From NCBI GenBank assembly GCA_013400975.1, contig WBMZ01003446.1, positions 7,899 to 71,898 of the forward strand: a stretch of DNA of 64,000 bases, read 5' to 3'. The stretch is from Atrichornis clamosus. Lineage: Eukaryota > Chordata > Aves > Passeriformes > Menuridae. The notes beneath the pieces were generated by a model. It made no database searches. It was not told the origin of the DNA and saw only the letters and a list, made by a program, of their open reading frames with translations. The position numbers and the translations under genes are program-made. This document shows positions 38,065 to 48,958 of the stretch, one piece after another. Position 1 is the stretch's first letter; every line of letters begins with the position of its first letter.

Positions 38065-39032
38065 TCCTTCAGAAAGTCCTTGCACAGTGTTTATATCCAG
38101 CTGCTGTGGCAGCAGGGACAGCTGCCATTCCCAAAGTTTGCCACTGATGCCTGGCTCTGTCCTGCTATGGCATCCCCAGGGAACTGCCTCCCCTGAGCTT
38201 TCACCATGAATCCAACTCTTTCATTGTCCCATGACCCCACAGCATTGCCAGGCATTCCCTCCAGCTACTAAATTCTAAAGGAAAAATGGCAGTGATGTGC
38301 CATAAAAGAAAACCAGTAGGTCACATGTAGGAGTTTTACACAGGACAACAGACCATTATTATTTCATCCTTTCCTAACCTGTCAACTTGACACAATAATC
38401 ACTCAGCAAACGTGCCAGAACCTGAGAGCAACAAAACAATTCCCACACCACAGACATGGGAGAGAAGCAGGGAAGCAGTTAAAAAAACAACAACAGAAAA
38501 AAGGAAATAAATAATTGATACATTTTGGTGGAACAATGCAAGCCCTGTGCAGAGCCCCAGCCTGGCACAGACACGGCACAGCCTGGCCTGACCCCGCTCC
38601 CAGCAAACAGCCCTGCCCTGGCACTCTGCCCTGTTCCAGCTCTCTCTCCAGGACACATTCCCTCTTCCAGGGTCAGCAGGGAATGGGTGCAGCTTCTCCT
38701 GGATCCGCTCCTTCCTGCAGACAGTCCAGAGGTCCTGCCTCTTGTTCCCACCTCCAACAGCTGGGGTTGGATCCATCCACAGAGATGGACCTCCATCCCC
38801 GAGTACCGCACCACAGCTGCAGGGGTGGTGAAAACCTCTGTCCTCTGTCCTTCCTTCTGTTCATGCCATGAGAAGTTGTTTATAATCAATATCTCCGTGA
38901 GAGACGCCACTGGTGACAGTGACTCTCCAGCCATCACCTTGCACTCTGCTCCCTCACCCTGACACAAAGGTGTTTAACAAAGCACAAATGGCGTGAAAGG
39001 GCTTAATTTGAGAAGTGGAGGTACAGAGAACC
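38065..39032. other. Intergenic: nothing recognised
   Basis: Open frames around 38,480-38,970 are in moderately GC-rich sequence with no family resemblance that I can see. Confidence 0.5.
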
Positions 39033-39400
39033 ATCATAGAATTGTTTGGAAGAGACCTTAAAGATCTCCCATTCCACCCCCTGCCATGGGCAAGGACACC
39101 TCCCACTATCCCAGGTTGCTCCAAGCCCCGTCCAACCTGGCCTTGGACACTTCCAGGGATCCAGGGGCAGCCACAGCTTCTCTGGGCAACCTGTGCCAGG
39201 GCCTCCCCACCCTCACAGTAAAGAATCTCTTCCTAAAATCTCATCAAAACCTGCTCTCTTTCCAATTCAGGCCATTCCCCCTTGTTCTGCCTCTCCATGT
39301 CCCTGTGAAAAGTCCCTCTCCAGCTCCCTTGTAGCCACTTTAGGCACTGAAAAGCTGCTGCAAGGTCACCACAGAGCCTTCTCGTCTCCAGGCTGAGTTT
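39033..39400 (-). mobile_element. CR1 LINE 3' fragment
   Basis: Tail (catagaattgtttggaagag) and continuous 3' UTR text to about 39,400. Confidence 0.87.
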
Positions 39401-40569
39401 TACACGAAGTTTTACAGCCTCACAAAACTCTCCAGGATGAGTTTTACACCTTTTGTAAAACTTGCAAATCTATAATTTGCTAGAATGTAAAAAAAAAACC
39501 CCAAACCCAAAACAAAACCCAAACCAACAAACCAGATCCTGAATTAGACTTAAGAAGGAGCTTTACAGATCGTAAGGGATACTTAGAAATTAATTTGTGT
39601 TTAGCACTGGATATTATCTGGCTGCGGTCAAGGAACCCAGGACTCTTCCAGTCTGGTTTTGGCACAAAACAAAGGCCAAGGTTTGTTTGGAATGTTTGGA
39701 GATGCCAAGCAGATGGACACACAACTTTGGAAGCTTAATGACTCAGGCAGCATTTCAAGTATGGAGCATCCACTGTTGGATTAAGTCTCTTAAAGCTGTG
39801 CACCAGCTCTGACTAAATCCAAGAGCCACGTTCTGTTTTCCTGAGATCCCATTAACACAACTGGGAGGGCACACACAGACTGGGTTTTTTTCCTGTGGCT
39901 ATCACAATGAGGTTGAATTACACTGTAGCAGCCAAAAGCATTCCAAACTTTACACATGGATTTTGTAACTTTTCCCTCTAAACCCAAGGCCTCTTGAGGT
40001 TTTTTTCTTCCCAGAGAACAGATGACCATGAGAACTTTTGGGGTGGCACTCGGCCTTCCCTCCCAGGAGCCCTAGGGCATGACTCACTTGGTAATTCTTC
40101 ACAAAAACAATAGCTCCTGTATCCCTAAAAGAGCAATTTATAATCACACCTTTGTTCTGTGCTGATAAGCAATTAATAATCCCATGCATAATATTTATTT
40201 CCAATGTCTTTCACTCCAAGGCTTCCCTGAACACAACCTGTACCGGGGGAGGCCAATGTCAAACGCAGCCAGCTGAGGCTCTCTGGCATGGTTTCCCTGA
40301 CTCCTGATTAAGGATTAACAAGGCCATTATTGATCTGTCATGACTCACAACAGGTTTATGGGCAATTGTTTGCAGCTCCTTCAGCCTCAGATGAGGCAAC
40401 TTTTCAACACCGAGCATTTGAAAGGCAATTAAATGCTTTAAATCAGCATTTAAAGCAAATGAAGTGCTCTCCACATCACTGAGAACCTCACAGCTGCTCC
40501 CTCACATTCCCCCCAGCCCCGTCCCGGGAGCAGAACAGGAAAACAACCAAATCAATTTGTGGGTGGAGA
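39401..40569. other. Intergenic: nothing recognised
   Basis: No exon with homology to a second carbonyl reductase or any other family was seen. Confidence 0.5.
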
Positions 40570-40905
40570 TAAGAGCAGTTTATCCGGAGTGGCAAGGACC
40601 CAGCAGCATCATGCAGTCCGAGCCCTGGCCCTGCACAGACCCCCCACCAACCCCACCCTGTGCATCCCTGGGAGCGTCGTCCAAAGGCTCCTGGAGCTCT
40701 GGCAGCCTTGGGAATGTCACCATTCCCTGGGGAGCCTGGTCAGTGCCCAGCACCCTCTGGGGGAAGAACCTTTTCCCGATATTCAAACCAATCCTCCCCT
40801 GGCACAGCTCCAGCCATTCCCTGGGTCCTGTCCCTGTCACAGGGAACAGGGAGCAGAGCTGCCTGTTGGGAGGAGCTGCAGCCCCTGAGGAGCTCTGAGC
40901 TCAGT
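40570..40905 (-). mobile_element. CR1 LINE 3' fragment, subfamily with the gggagcgtcgtccaaaggct block
   Basis: Same subfamily as the plus-strand copy at 48,510 and the nested copy at 35,415. The tail is degraded. Confidence 0.75.
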
Positions 40906-40914
40906 CTTCTCCAA

Positions 40915-40985
40915 GATAATAACAATAACACTATTAATTATAATACTAATTATTATAATATGAATTATGCTAACAATTGTAATTA
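40915..40985. repeat. AT-rich low-complexity run
   Basis: Imperfect aataa/attat repeats directly after the CR1 copy. 40,986-41,690 otherwise holds only the presumed CBR1 3' UTR. Confidence 0.65.
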
Positions 40986-41324
40986 AAAAAAGAAAAACCT
41001 CAATGGAAAGAAGTGCTGCACAACACAACTGCTCAACACCCACTGAACAATGCCCAGTCCACAGTAAATTCCGTATTTCAGTCCTGTCCTGCAGTAACAT
41101 TATAACACAGTTCGTATTTTCCACTACTTGGAGAGCACTTAACCCAAATTTTAATAAGGAGACTTCTGGTTGTGCAATAAAGGAACTGAGGAACAGTTTG
41201 CTGTATCAGGTCTGTAGTTTATTTTCTCTGTACCTAGTGCAGACATCACACATTCCAGGCACAAACTTAGCTGCAGAAAATGAAAATGTATTTTCAAAAT
41301 ACTATTAACGTAAATCAGTAATTA

Positions 41325-41330
41325 TTTATT
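41325..41330 (-). terminator. CBR1: Candidate poly(A) signal for CBR1
   Basis: AATAAA on the minus strand about 360 bases after the stop codon. Others lie at 41389-41394 and 41218-41223, so the choice is uncertain. Confidence 0.3.
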
Positions 41331-41691
41331 GATATATTAAAAAAGCCAACTGATTATATTTTTCCATAAATGGTGTCTCATTGCTATTTTTATTTTCACT
41401 TAATTCCGTTTAGTTCTGATAGTAAGGAATGTCTGTACAACAGTGATTCTGTCCTGGTTTTATGAAACTCCCCCCAGACTGGTCACTGTACCTCTAAACC
41501 AACCCAATCCTCTGTAAGAAACCCTGGAAACATCTACTGTGCTGAGAAATAATAAGGCACCTGCTTCCTCATCCCAGCTCCATGTCAGACATCCATCCCA
41601 GGGGGAGTGGGAGAAGGGCTGGCAATGATGTAATTAAGAGTAAAATCAGACACACGAGGTGAGGCACATTCCCATTCCCCCTTTCCCGAGC

Positions 41692-44600
41692 TCACCATGT
41701 CCGGACAGTTTTGTTACTGACAAACTGGCCGTGAGGAGCATCAGCATCCGAAGGCAAAAGGGCCAAATAAACGGGGGTCTCAGCCCCCTCATCTGGGGAC
41801 TTGGTGGCCTGAGGACCTGCCATGTCTGTCCTCACCCAGCCAGGGCAGCAGGCATTGAGCAGGATGTGGTCCCCTTTTCTCTTCTCGTTTAACATCCGCG
41901 CTTGGATCCTGGACAAGACCGTGACCCCAATTTTGGATACCCCATAGGCAGTGTTTGGCCAACCCTCTTTCTCATGGACACTTTTTTTGGTGTCTTCCAC
42001 GAATTTGGTCATGAGTTGCACCAACTCATCCTCAGTGATGGTGTCACTGCGGAATTTTTTCTGGAGCTCTTGGCTGCAGCCTCCCAGGGCTGAGCTGCTC
42101 ACCATGCTGGAGACGTTCACCACTCGACCTGGAAAGAGAATAAAGACTCAGGATTTTTACACAAATTAAGCTCAGCACTGAAGTGGGACTGCTCTGCAGT
42201 TCTGGATTCACTCTCAGGTGATTACCTCTAAAATATTCTGTGGGGGCTGTTTTGCAGAGCTCCGGGAAGATCAGAGTTAACTCAGTGTTATTTCTACAAA
42301 ATTCCATTGCAGAGGATAATTAAGGTGTGAACCTGCAAAAGTTTCAGCTAAACCTTCAGGAAAGAGCCTCTCACAATCTGTAGGCATACTCACAGTAGTA
42401 AGAATACCTGGAGAGTTACAAATCCTGCAGTAAGGATTTCTCTCCCACCACTTCAGTACAGAGGAATGAATCAGCTGAATCAGTGAGCCACTCATTGTCT
42501 CCAGAATTATGGTGCACTGTTTCCCCTCTTTCCGTCTACTTTACAGCCATTCTGGTGATGAACTTGGGGATTTAATCTTAAAAACCACAGAAATGAATCC
42601 GTTCTGTAATGGCTTTTTTAACACACTCATCCTTCACCCTTAGTACAACATTACAACCTTGGCACTGTTTCCTCCCTCCCCAGCTGGCCCCAAAAATTCA
42701 TTAACTCTGTCTTCTCCTTCTTCCCCAGGACCTAACAATTCCCAGCTTTTTTCATCTACTTTACTTTATTTCTTAAAAACCTGGATGTATTTAAAAGTTA
42801 GAAGAGACTACATTTCATTTATAGCAGCAAACACATCACAGCACCACTTTTAGATACTTCCTTATCCTAATTCTGTCATCAAAATGTCCTTTCTGAAGCA
42901 AGAATTTACGCAGGCAGGTATCACAAAGGGAATATGAGTAAAGTTCTCTATGTTTTCTTGAGGGCACCATGAGAATTTCACTTCAATCCATAAAAAGACT
43001 GAAAGTGGATTTAAATATAGACAGCAGAGACATTTTAGGGGTCAAGAAAGGCCATCTGTTCTCTTCCCTTCAGCCCAGCAAAGACCACTCCTCTTGCTAT
43101 GGTGCAGTGCCTGAGACTGGACAGGATTTTCCCATTTAAAAGAGGCAAAATTCATACAAAACTATTTCTCTACTTCTTATATTTTACTTACCATAAGGCT
43201 TCATAAGAGGCAACAATTCTGTGCAAACATTCCTGGTTCCAAAAAAGTTTGTCTTCAGTGTAACTTCAGCTTGGACAGCAAATGGGGTTGTGTCATGAAC
43301 TGTTCATAAGAAGAGGGAGGGAAGGGAAAAAAACCCCAATAAAAATCAGAATTGTACTACTGTTTTGAAAAGCAGTTACCAAACCTCAAAAATTTATCTT
43401 AGTTACTTCTTTTTTAGTAATTAAAAAACAGGAATAAAACTACCCAACCCCTACAGTTTATCTTAGTTACTTTTTTTAATAATTAGAAAACAGGCATATG
43501 ATGAATTAAAATATGTAAGAAAAGCTTCTATAAAGAAGGCAGAGGTAGGATTTGGTGCAATCTGAAGAAACAAACTAACAGAAAGCCCCAACCACCCCCA
43601 AACCTGAGCAACAGTTGTGTCATAGATCACCCCCGAGGTGACAGATCTGTGCTAACACGAGCAAAAGGGTGGGAAATAGAGCCAGGAAAAGGAGCTGACT
43701 GAGGTAAGTGTGAGCAGACCATGGAACTGCTCTCTCAGGGCGTGATTCTATCACAGAACTGGCAGCTTGTCACACCAAAAGTGGGGTAGGATGTGCCAAT
43801 TTGACTCAGCAAGAAGTTCTGCATCCTCCAGTTGGAGAGGAAACCAAGAGTTGAAGTCACAGCATTCCTCCTTTTCTGCTCCAGGCTCCATCTGTGCAGG
43901 GATGGAGCCCACCTGCATACCCTGGGCAGGTGTTCCCTTGTCTCCACAGCCCAGGTCACGTTAATTCAAAAGAGAAATAGCAACAGGACATTTAGTATTT
44001 GATGTGCTTCTATTTTTACTGCAAAACACTTGTAATGACTCACGCTCATCTGCAAATCCCTTACTTGCATTGTAACCTTACACGTGAAGGCAGATCATGA
44101 CCCATGGCCAGGGTTGTGGCAGGGGGAGAAGTAAAAACCTACACAATTCCAAACTCCTGCTTCCACACCCTCCCCTCCTCCTGAGAGGGGATCTTCCTCA
44201 CACTCCAAACCCCACTGATTTGTCTAACAGGGTATGTTCTGACATCCTACACTTCCTTGATTTAGCAAGCTTTACTAGAACATCTCTCCTTCGAGAGGCT
44301 CATGCAGAAGACAACCCACACCCACAGCTCCATCACCTCTGGATACAGGAGCGGTTTTTGCTGGACGAAGGATTAAGAACAAGTGCAGCACAAAACCAAA
44401 CCAACAGAATTTAATGGCAAATCTGATCTCTGACAGATTGCTATAGCACATCATAGTACAATAAAGAAACAAGAGCATAAATTCTGGGATGGCAGCAGGA
44501 AGTTGGTGAGGCAAGAAGCAAGCTTGGGTAGAAACACCAATTAGGGAAGCAAGAATGAACACAAAAATATGAGAAGCATCACAGCAAGCTCTTACACACG

Positions 44601-46829
44601 TTACACCCTCCAGCCCCTGTGCTTGATATTTTCACAGCAACACTTACAAGAGGCTCCTTTATCACCTTCCTAAATTTTGTGACTTGCTGCTGACTCATAG
44701 CTGTCGTCAGCTGGAAGAAAGTCTAGGCTAAACATCTGGAACTGATATTTTAACTGCTGCTGGAATCTTTTAATACCTCTCTCTCCTCAGCACAACCTGA
44801 AGCTCAGACAATTACATTAAGAGTTGCCTTCTAATAAGCTGATCTTGAACACAAGCAATTTTCTTATAAAGTAACATGCAAACCATACAGTGACTGAGCT
44901 TCAGAACACCATCACTGCATTCCCACTCCAAGATAAGTTCCATCTTCGGGAGCAGGGGAGGTTTGATCTCTAGTACCTGACAGGGCTTCTTATCCTGAGG
45001 CCTCCTTAATCTGTGAGCAAATGAGTCAGCACAAAGCTGTGCTTGAACACCTACCTGTCCTAACTGAGATGGAAAACAACCAACCGAGAAAACCCAACCA
45101 GAAAATACAATCATGGAATGGTTTGGGTTGGAAGGGACCTCAAAGATCATCCAGTCCCACCCCCTGCCACGGGCAGGGACACCTTCCACTATCCCAGGTT
45201 GCTCCAAGCCCCGTCTAACCTGGCCTTGGACACTTCCAGGGAGCCAGGGGCAGCCACAGCTTCTCTGGGCACCCTGTGCCAGGGCCTCCCCATCCTCCCA
45301 GGGAACAATTCCTTCCCAATATCCCATCCAACCCTGCCCTCTGGCAGTGGGAAGCCATTCCCTGTGTCCTGTCCCTCCACCCCTTGGAAATTGTCTCTCT
45401 CCAGGTTTCCTGTGGCTCCTTCAGGCCCTGCAAGGCCACAGTGAGGTCACCCCAAAGCTTCTCCTCTCCAGGCTGGACAATCCCAGCTCTCCCAGCCTTT
45501 CCTCCCAGCAGAGCTGCTCCATCCCTCTGCTCATCCTGGAGCCTCCTCTGGCCTCGCTCCAGCAGCTCCACGTCCTCCCTGTGCTGGGCCCAGGGCTGGA
45601 GCAGCTCTGCAGGGGGGGTCTCACCTGAGGGGGCAGAGGCGCACAATCCCCTCCACAGAACCAGCAGCCAGGCTTGTCATTTGCTCAATCTGGAGCTAAC
45701 AAGATTCTTGACTTCATAAACACCAGAAGAATGCATCCTTCCAGCTTAAAACTGCTGTGTCTCTCTCACCTTCCTTGCCTTTCTGCCCACTAGAAGGTGA
45801 AAGTGTTAAATTCTTGCTCAGCACAGCAAGGTTTAGGTTAATCTGTTTATAGGTAACTGAACGGCCTGAGAAAGGTAAGAGATGACAAAAACCACGCTGG
45901 GTCAAAGGTTCTTGTTTATCAGCTGGAATCTCTGAGCAGGTGACGCAGAGAACAGAGCATGGGGCTTGCAGGAGACAGAAAACACAGATCCCTGAGGAAC
46001 AGGGCTGATGTTCCCCCTGGTGATGGGCCCTGCTGAAGCCCCCGGGCATTGAGGCTCTTCCTCCAACTCAGCTCCATGCCCTGTGTGCCTCAAGTATTTC
46101 CATGTGATGCAAACACAACACTCCAGGGAAGCACATTTAGAGAATTCCAGAATCATTATGGTTGGAAAAGCCCTCCCAGCCCATCTAGCCCCAGCTGTGC
46201 CCCATCCCCACCTTGTCCCCAGCCCAGAGCTCTGAGTGCCACGTCCAGGCCTTCCTTGGGCACCTCCAGGGATGGCGACTCCAAACCTCCCTGGGCAGCC
46301 CCTGCCAAGGCCTGACCACCCTTTCCAGGAAGAAATGCCTGGAAATGCACACGTAGTTAGCCCAAGGGATCTTAAAGGAAGAGCCATTTCACATTGTCCT
46401 CACGTCATACCTAAGATAGGAAGCTTGCCCAACCAAACTGCCACTGGCACAGAAACGTCGGATGCATCCACTGTCCTCTCCACACAGGACTATCCCAGAC
46501 GGATTCCTACCTTTGAAAGCAATCCCTGCGTTGTTCACCAGCACATTCAGCCCTCCATACTTCTCCTTCAGGAAGTCACGGAGAGCTCGGATGCTCTGCA
46601 GGTCGTCGATGTCCAGCTGGTGGAAGAGCGCCCGCAGCCCTTCCTCCTGGAGCTTTGCCACTGCCGCCTGCCCACGGCCGGGATCCCGGGCTGTCAGGTA
46701 CACATCCCCCGGGAATTGCTTGCACAGGGCCCGCACAATGGCCAAGCCAATCCCTTTGTTGGACCCCGTCACCACAGCCACCGGCACGTTGGACATTGTC
46801 CCCTCAGAGCGAGAGCTGAAGTGACAGAA
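41692..46829 (-). CDS. CBR1: CBR1, carbonyl reductase [NADPH] 1
   Basis: Cytosolic short-chain dehydrogenase/reductase that reduces quinones, aldehydes, ketones and prostaglandins with NADPH. Three coding exons, 46796-46511 (ATG at 46796), 43299-43192 and 42128-41692 (stop TGA at 41694-41692), give 831 bases including the stop, or 276 residues, against 277 in human. The cofactor motif TGSNKGIG is at residues 10-17, NNAG at 88-91, the catalytic Asn in KTNFFGT at 113, Ser in NVSS near 138-139, and YGVSK at 193-197. The substrate-pocket text CCPGWVRTDMAG (Trp229, Ala235) is the CBR1 form; mammalian CBR3 has Pro and Asp at these sites. Split codons G|TT (Val) and G|GT (Gly) join cleanly. A good acceptor ending ttggcag lies 33 bases before the ATG, implying a non-coding exon upstream. 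Confidence 0.95.
42129..43191 (-). other. CBR1 intron 2: nothing recognised
   Basis: Between coding exons 2 and 3. No repeat family recognised. Confidence 0.7.
43393..43500. repeat. Local duplication, about 44 bp at 64-bp spacing
   Basis: tttatcttagttactt followed by a T run, then taatta and an A run to acagg, occurs at 43393-43432 and again at 43457-43494 with small differences. It lies in CBR1 intron 1. Confidence 0.75.
43501..45108 (-). other. CBR1 intron 1, repeat-free part: nothing recognised
   Basis: Between the local duplication and the CR1 copy. Only unconvincing short open frames. Confidence 0.6.
45110..45675 (-). mobile_element. CR1 LINE 3' fragment, about 0.57 kb
   Basis: Tail at 45110, full 3' UTR and further 5' text reaching gggggtctcacctgaggg. 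In CBR1 intron 1, sense to the gene. Confidence 0.88.
46139..46345 (-). mobile_element. CR1 LINE 3' fragment, subfamily with the cccagcccagagctctgag block
   Basis: Same subfamily as the copy at 60,957. It ends about 165 bases before the CBR1 first coding exon. Confidence 0.85.
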
Positions 46830-46891
46830 CTGCCAACAGCAAAGAAAGATTCAGTCAGACAGACAAAGACGGCTACTTGAAAAGGAATTCC

Positions 46892-47045
46892 AATCATGGA
46901 ATGGTTTGGAAGGGACCTTAAGGCTCATCCAGTCCCACCCTATGGGCAGGGACACCTTCCACTGTCCCAGGTTACTCCAAGCCCCGTCCAACCTGGCCTT
47001 GGACACTTCCAGTGGTGTGGAGTTCACAACCTCCCTGGGCAATTA
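46892..47045 (-). mobile_element. CR1 LINE 3' fragment
   Basis: Tail (atcatggaatggtttggaag) and about 120 bases of 3' UTR, followed by a T13 run. Lies 63 bases upstream of the CBR1 exon. Confidence 0.85.
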
Positions 47046-47384
47046 CAGATTTTTTTTTTTTTAAATACTACTTTGAATTCCACCTCGAATTATGTGAAAC
47101 TACATTTCAGTGCACGCCGTGCAACCTCCTAAAGTAGCATGAGGTATTCACAGAGAAATCTGGTGTTAAATGTTCTGAAGAAAGGCCAACCAGTGATTGG
47201 CAAACACAAAGAAATCTCTTGCCTAAAAAAACAATCAATGGCTAATCTTTAGTACTAAATTAACTTTTTGTGGGAGTAAGCGCTTCTGCACTTACACTTC
47301 ACAGAAAGGCTATTTCCTTCTTTTGGGAATATTCAACTGGTTCAGCTCAAGTTTTGCTGAAAAACCCAGGCATAAAATCTGGTC

Positions 47385-47485
47385 AAGACCTGAGCAACCT
47401 GGGATAGTGGAAGGTGTCCCTGCCCATAGCAAGGGGTGGAATTGGATGAGTTTTAAGGTCCCTTCCAACACAAACCATGAAAAAA
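47385..47485 (+). mobile_element. CR1 LINE 3' fragment, short
   Basis: gagcaacctgggatagtgga through to aaggtcccttccaacacaaa. Confidence 0.8.
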
Positions 47486-47801
47486 AATAGGATGGAGTAG
47501 TTTTATCTTCCAGTGCCAAGCAGGAGGAGCAATTACAGCATTTTCAGGGGGATACAGCACAGCAGAGACTGACCACAATGTTTACTGTTTAACACACCAT
47601 CAGAAACCTGCTTGCTGTTAGAGATGCTGCATTTCCCCCGTAAAAGCAAGTTTAAAATACTGGTTTTCGCCTGTTTTGACATCATGGCCACCTCTCTTCC
47701 AAACGCGCCTGTAACCCCAAGCAGGCATCCAGCGAGGATGTGACACTCCAAGCAGCTCCAGAGTGACTTCCCAGAGCCTGGAGCCCCCTTCCCACCTCAC
47801 C

Positions 47802-47990
47802 GCAAGTCTCCCTCACGGGAAGGGAACCCGTGGGCCGCCATGAACCCCGACCCCTCAGGACACCGCGGGGCTGAAGGGCCCGGGGGGACATCCAGCACCT
47901 CATCACCCACCTGCAGCACCGCGGGTACCTCTCCCCTCGTTCCTCAGCTCCACACAGCGAGGAAAACACACACTGCTCCCAAAGCACTCC
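47802..47990 (-). other. CBR1: Possible non-coding first exon of CBR1 (right limit approximate)
   Basis: On the minus strand a donor CTTGCG|GTGAGG ends at 47802 inside the GC-rich island and could splice to the acceptor before 46829. Alternative donors exist nearby (for example CTGCAG|GTGGGT at about 47912), so this is a proposal only. Confidence 0.3.
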
Positions 47991-48023
47991 CACACCGCGG
48001 AGAGAGGAGATGAAGACGCCCCT

Positions 48024-48033
48024 AAGATGGCGG
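48024..48033 (+). promoter_or_regulatory. YY1-like motif
   Basis: AAGATGGCGG followed by GGC matches the common YY1 start-site-proximal motif (AANATGGCGGC). In known promoters it usually sits just downstream of the start in sense direction, which would put a SETD4 start near 48,000. Confidence 0.5.
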
Positions 48034-48121
48034 GGCAGCCCCGCCTCGGGGGCGGGAGAGCGGGCGGGGACCCGCGGCGAGGCACACGGGGGAATGGCGG
48101 TCCCTGTGTCCCTTCCAGCAG
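48034..48121 (+). other. SETD4: Possible non-coding first exon of SETD4 (left limit approximate)
   Basis: A donor CCAGCAG|GTGGGC ends at 48121 in the island, while the first coding exon has a clear acceptor at 48957-48958. An ATG at 48094 would run into a stop soon after splicing, so it is not a better start. Other donors are possible. Confidence 0.3.
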
Positions 48122-48509
48122 GTGGGCTTGGGGCACCGGGCAGCGATCCCAGCCCCGGAGGGACCCGGAAATCACAGTCTGGGCTCCCAGGGGAGGGTGC
48201 TCTTGGGTTTTCCAGGGAGGGTGCGTGGGACACGGGCGGTCCCTCAGGAGGTTCCCCTTCTCGCAGAGCTGCCAGGGCTTTTCCTCTTCTTCCCATCTCA
48301 CCCATCCGGGGAATTGTGCCGAGCCGGGAATGGGGGTGTTGTTTGCACAGGCTTCCCAGTTCTGGGGGTGGGATGGGATGGGATAGGGGCTGTCCCCGGG
48401 CGCGCTGGAGGAGCCCGAGCGCCTGTGGGCGACCCCGGCTCCCTGAGGCCCTCCCTCCGGGCAGGGAAAAGCTGCGCTTTGAGGCTCCGTTCGGGGCGAT
48501 TTTGGCAAA

Positions 48510-48725
48510 GGAAAGGAGAGCAGGACAAAGGTTCTTCCCCCAGAGGGTGCTGGGCACTGACCAGGCTCCCCAGGGAATGGTGACATTCCCAAGGCTGCCA
48601 GAGCTCCAGAGGCCTTGNCAGGGATGCACAGGCTGGGGTTGGTGGGGGGTCTGTGCGGGGACAGGGGTTGGGCTGGATGATCCTGGTGGGTCCCTTCCCT
48701 CTCAGGATATTCCATGATTCTATGA
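48510..48725 (+). mobile_element. CR1 LINE 3' fragment
   Basis: aaaggttcttcccccagagg through to the tail ccatgattctatga. Complementary in type to the copy at 40,570. Contains the ambiguous base n at 48618. Confidence 0.8.
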
Positions 48726-48890
48726 AAGATCATCCTGTTCCACCCCTGCCATGGGCAGGGGCACCTCCCACTATCCCAGGGTGCTCCAAGCCCCGTCCAA
48801 CCTGGCCTGGGACACTTCCAGGGATCCAGGGGCAGCCACAGCTTCTCTGGGCACCCTGTGCCAGGGCCTCCCCACCCGCACAGTAATAAA
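48726..48890 (-). mobile_element. CR1 LINE 3' fragment joined tail-to-tail to the previous copy
   Basis: Follows the 48,725 tail directly with reversed CR1 text (aagatcatcctgttccaccc onward to ccagggcctccccaccc). Confidence 0.85.
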
Positions 48891-48958
48891 TTTGAAAGGG
48901 ACTTTAAATGTTTCTAAATCACTAATTTTTTTAAACTTTTTTTTTTTTTTTAATTCAG

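Larger units (their letters stand above)
47780..48560. promoter_or_regulatory. GC-rich shared promoter region between CBR1 (-) and SETD4 (+)
   Basis: CpG-rich sequence between two divergent genes, both of whose first coding exons start at splice acceptors. Mammalian CBR1 and SETD4 are also neighbours in divergent orientation. Start sites are not visible directly, but no other CpG-rich segment exists between the two coding regions. Confidence 0.65.

Noticed and set aside
38479..38967. 162-codon minus-strand and 145-codon plus-strand overlapping open frames
   Set aside because: Both strands are open over the same moderately GC-rich stretch. No motif, no splice context, no known neighbour in the conserved gene order.
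47682..48733. Open frames of 235-315 codons on both strands
   Set aside because: They overlap the GC-rich island and CR1 copies, where stop codons are rare, and cross the n base. No family resemblance.
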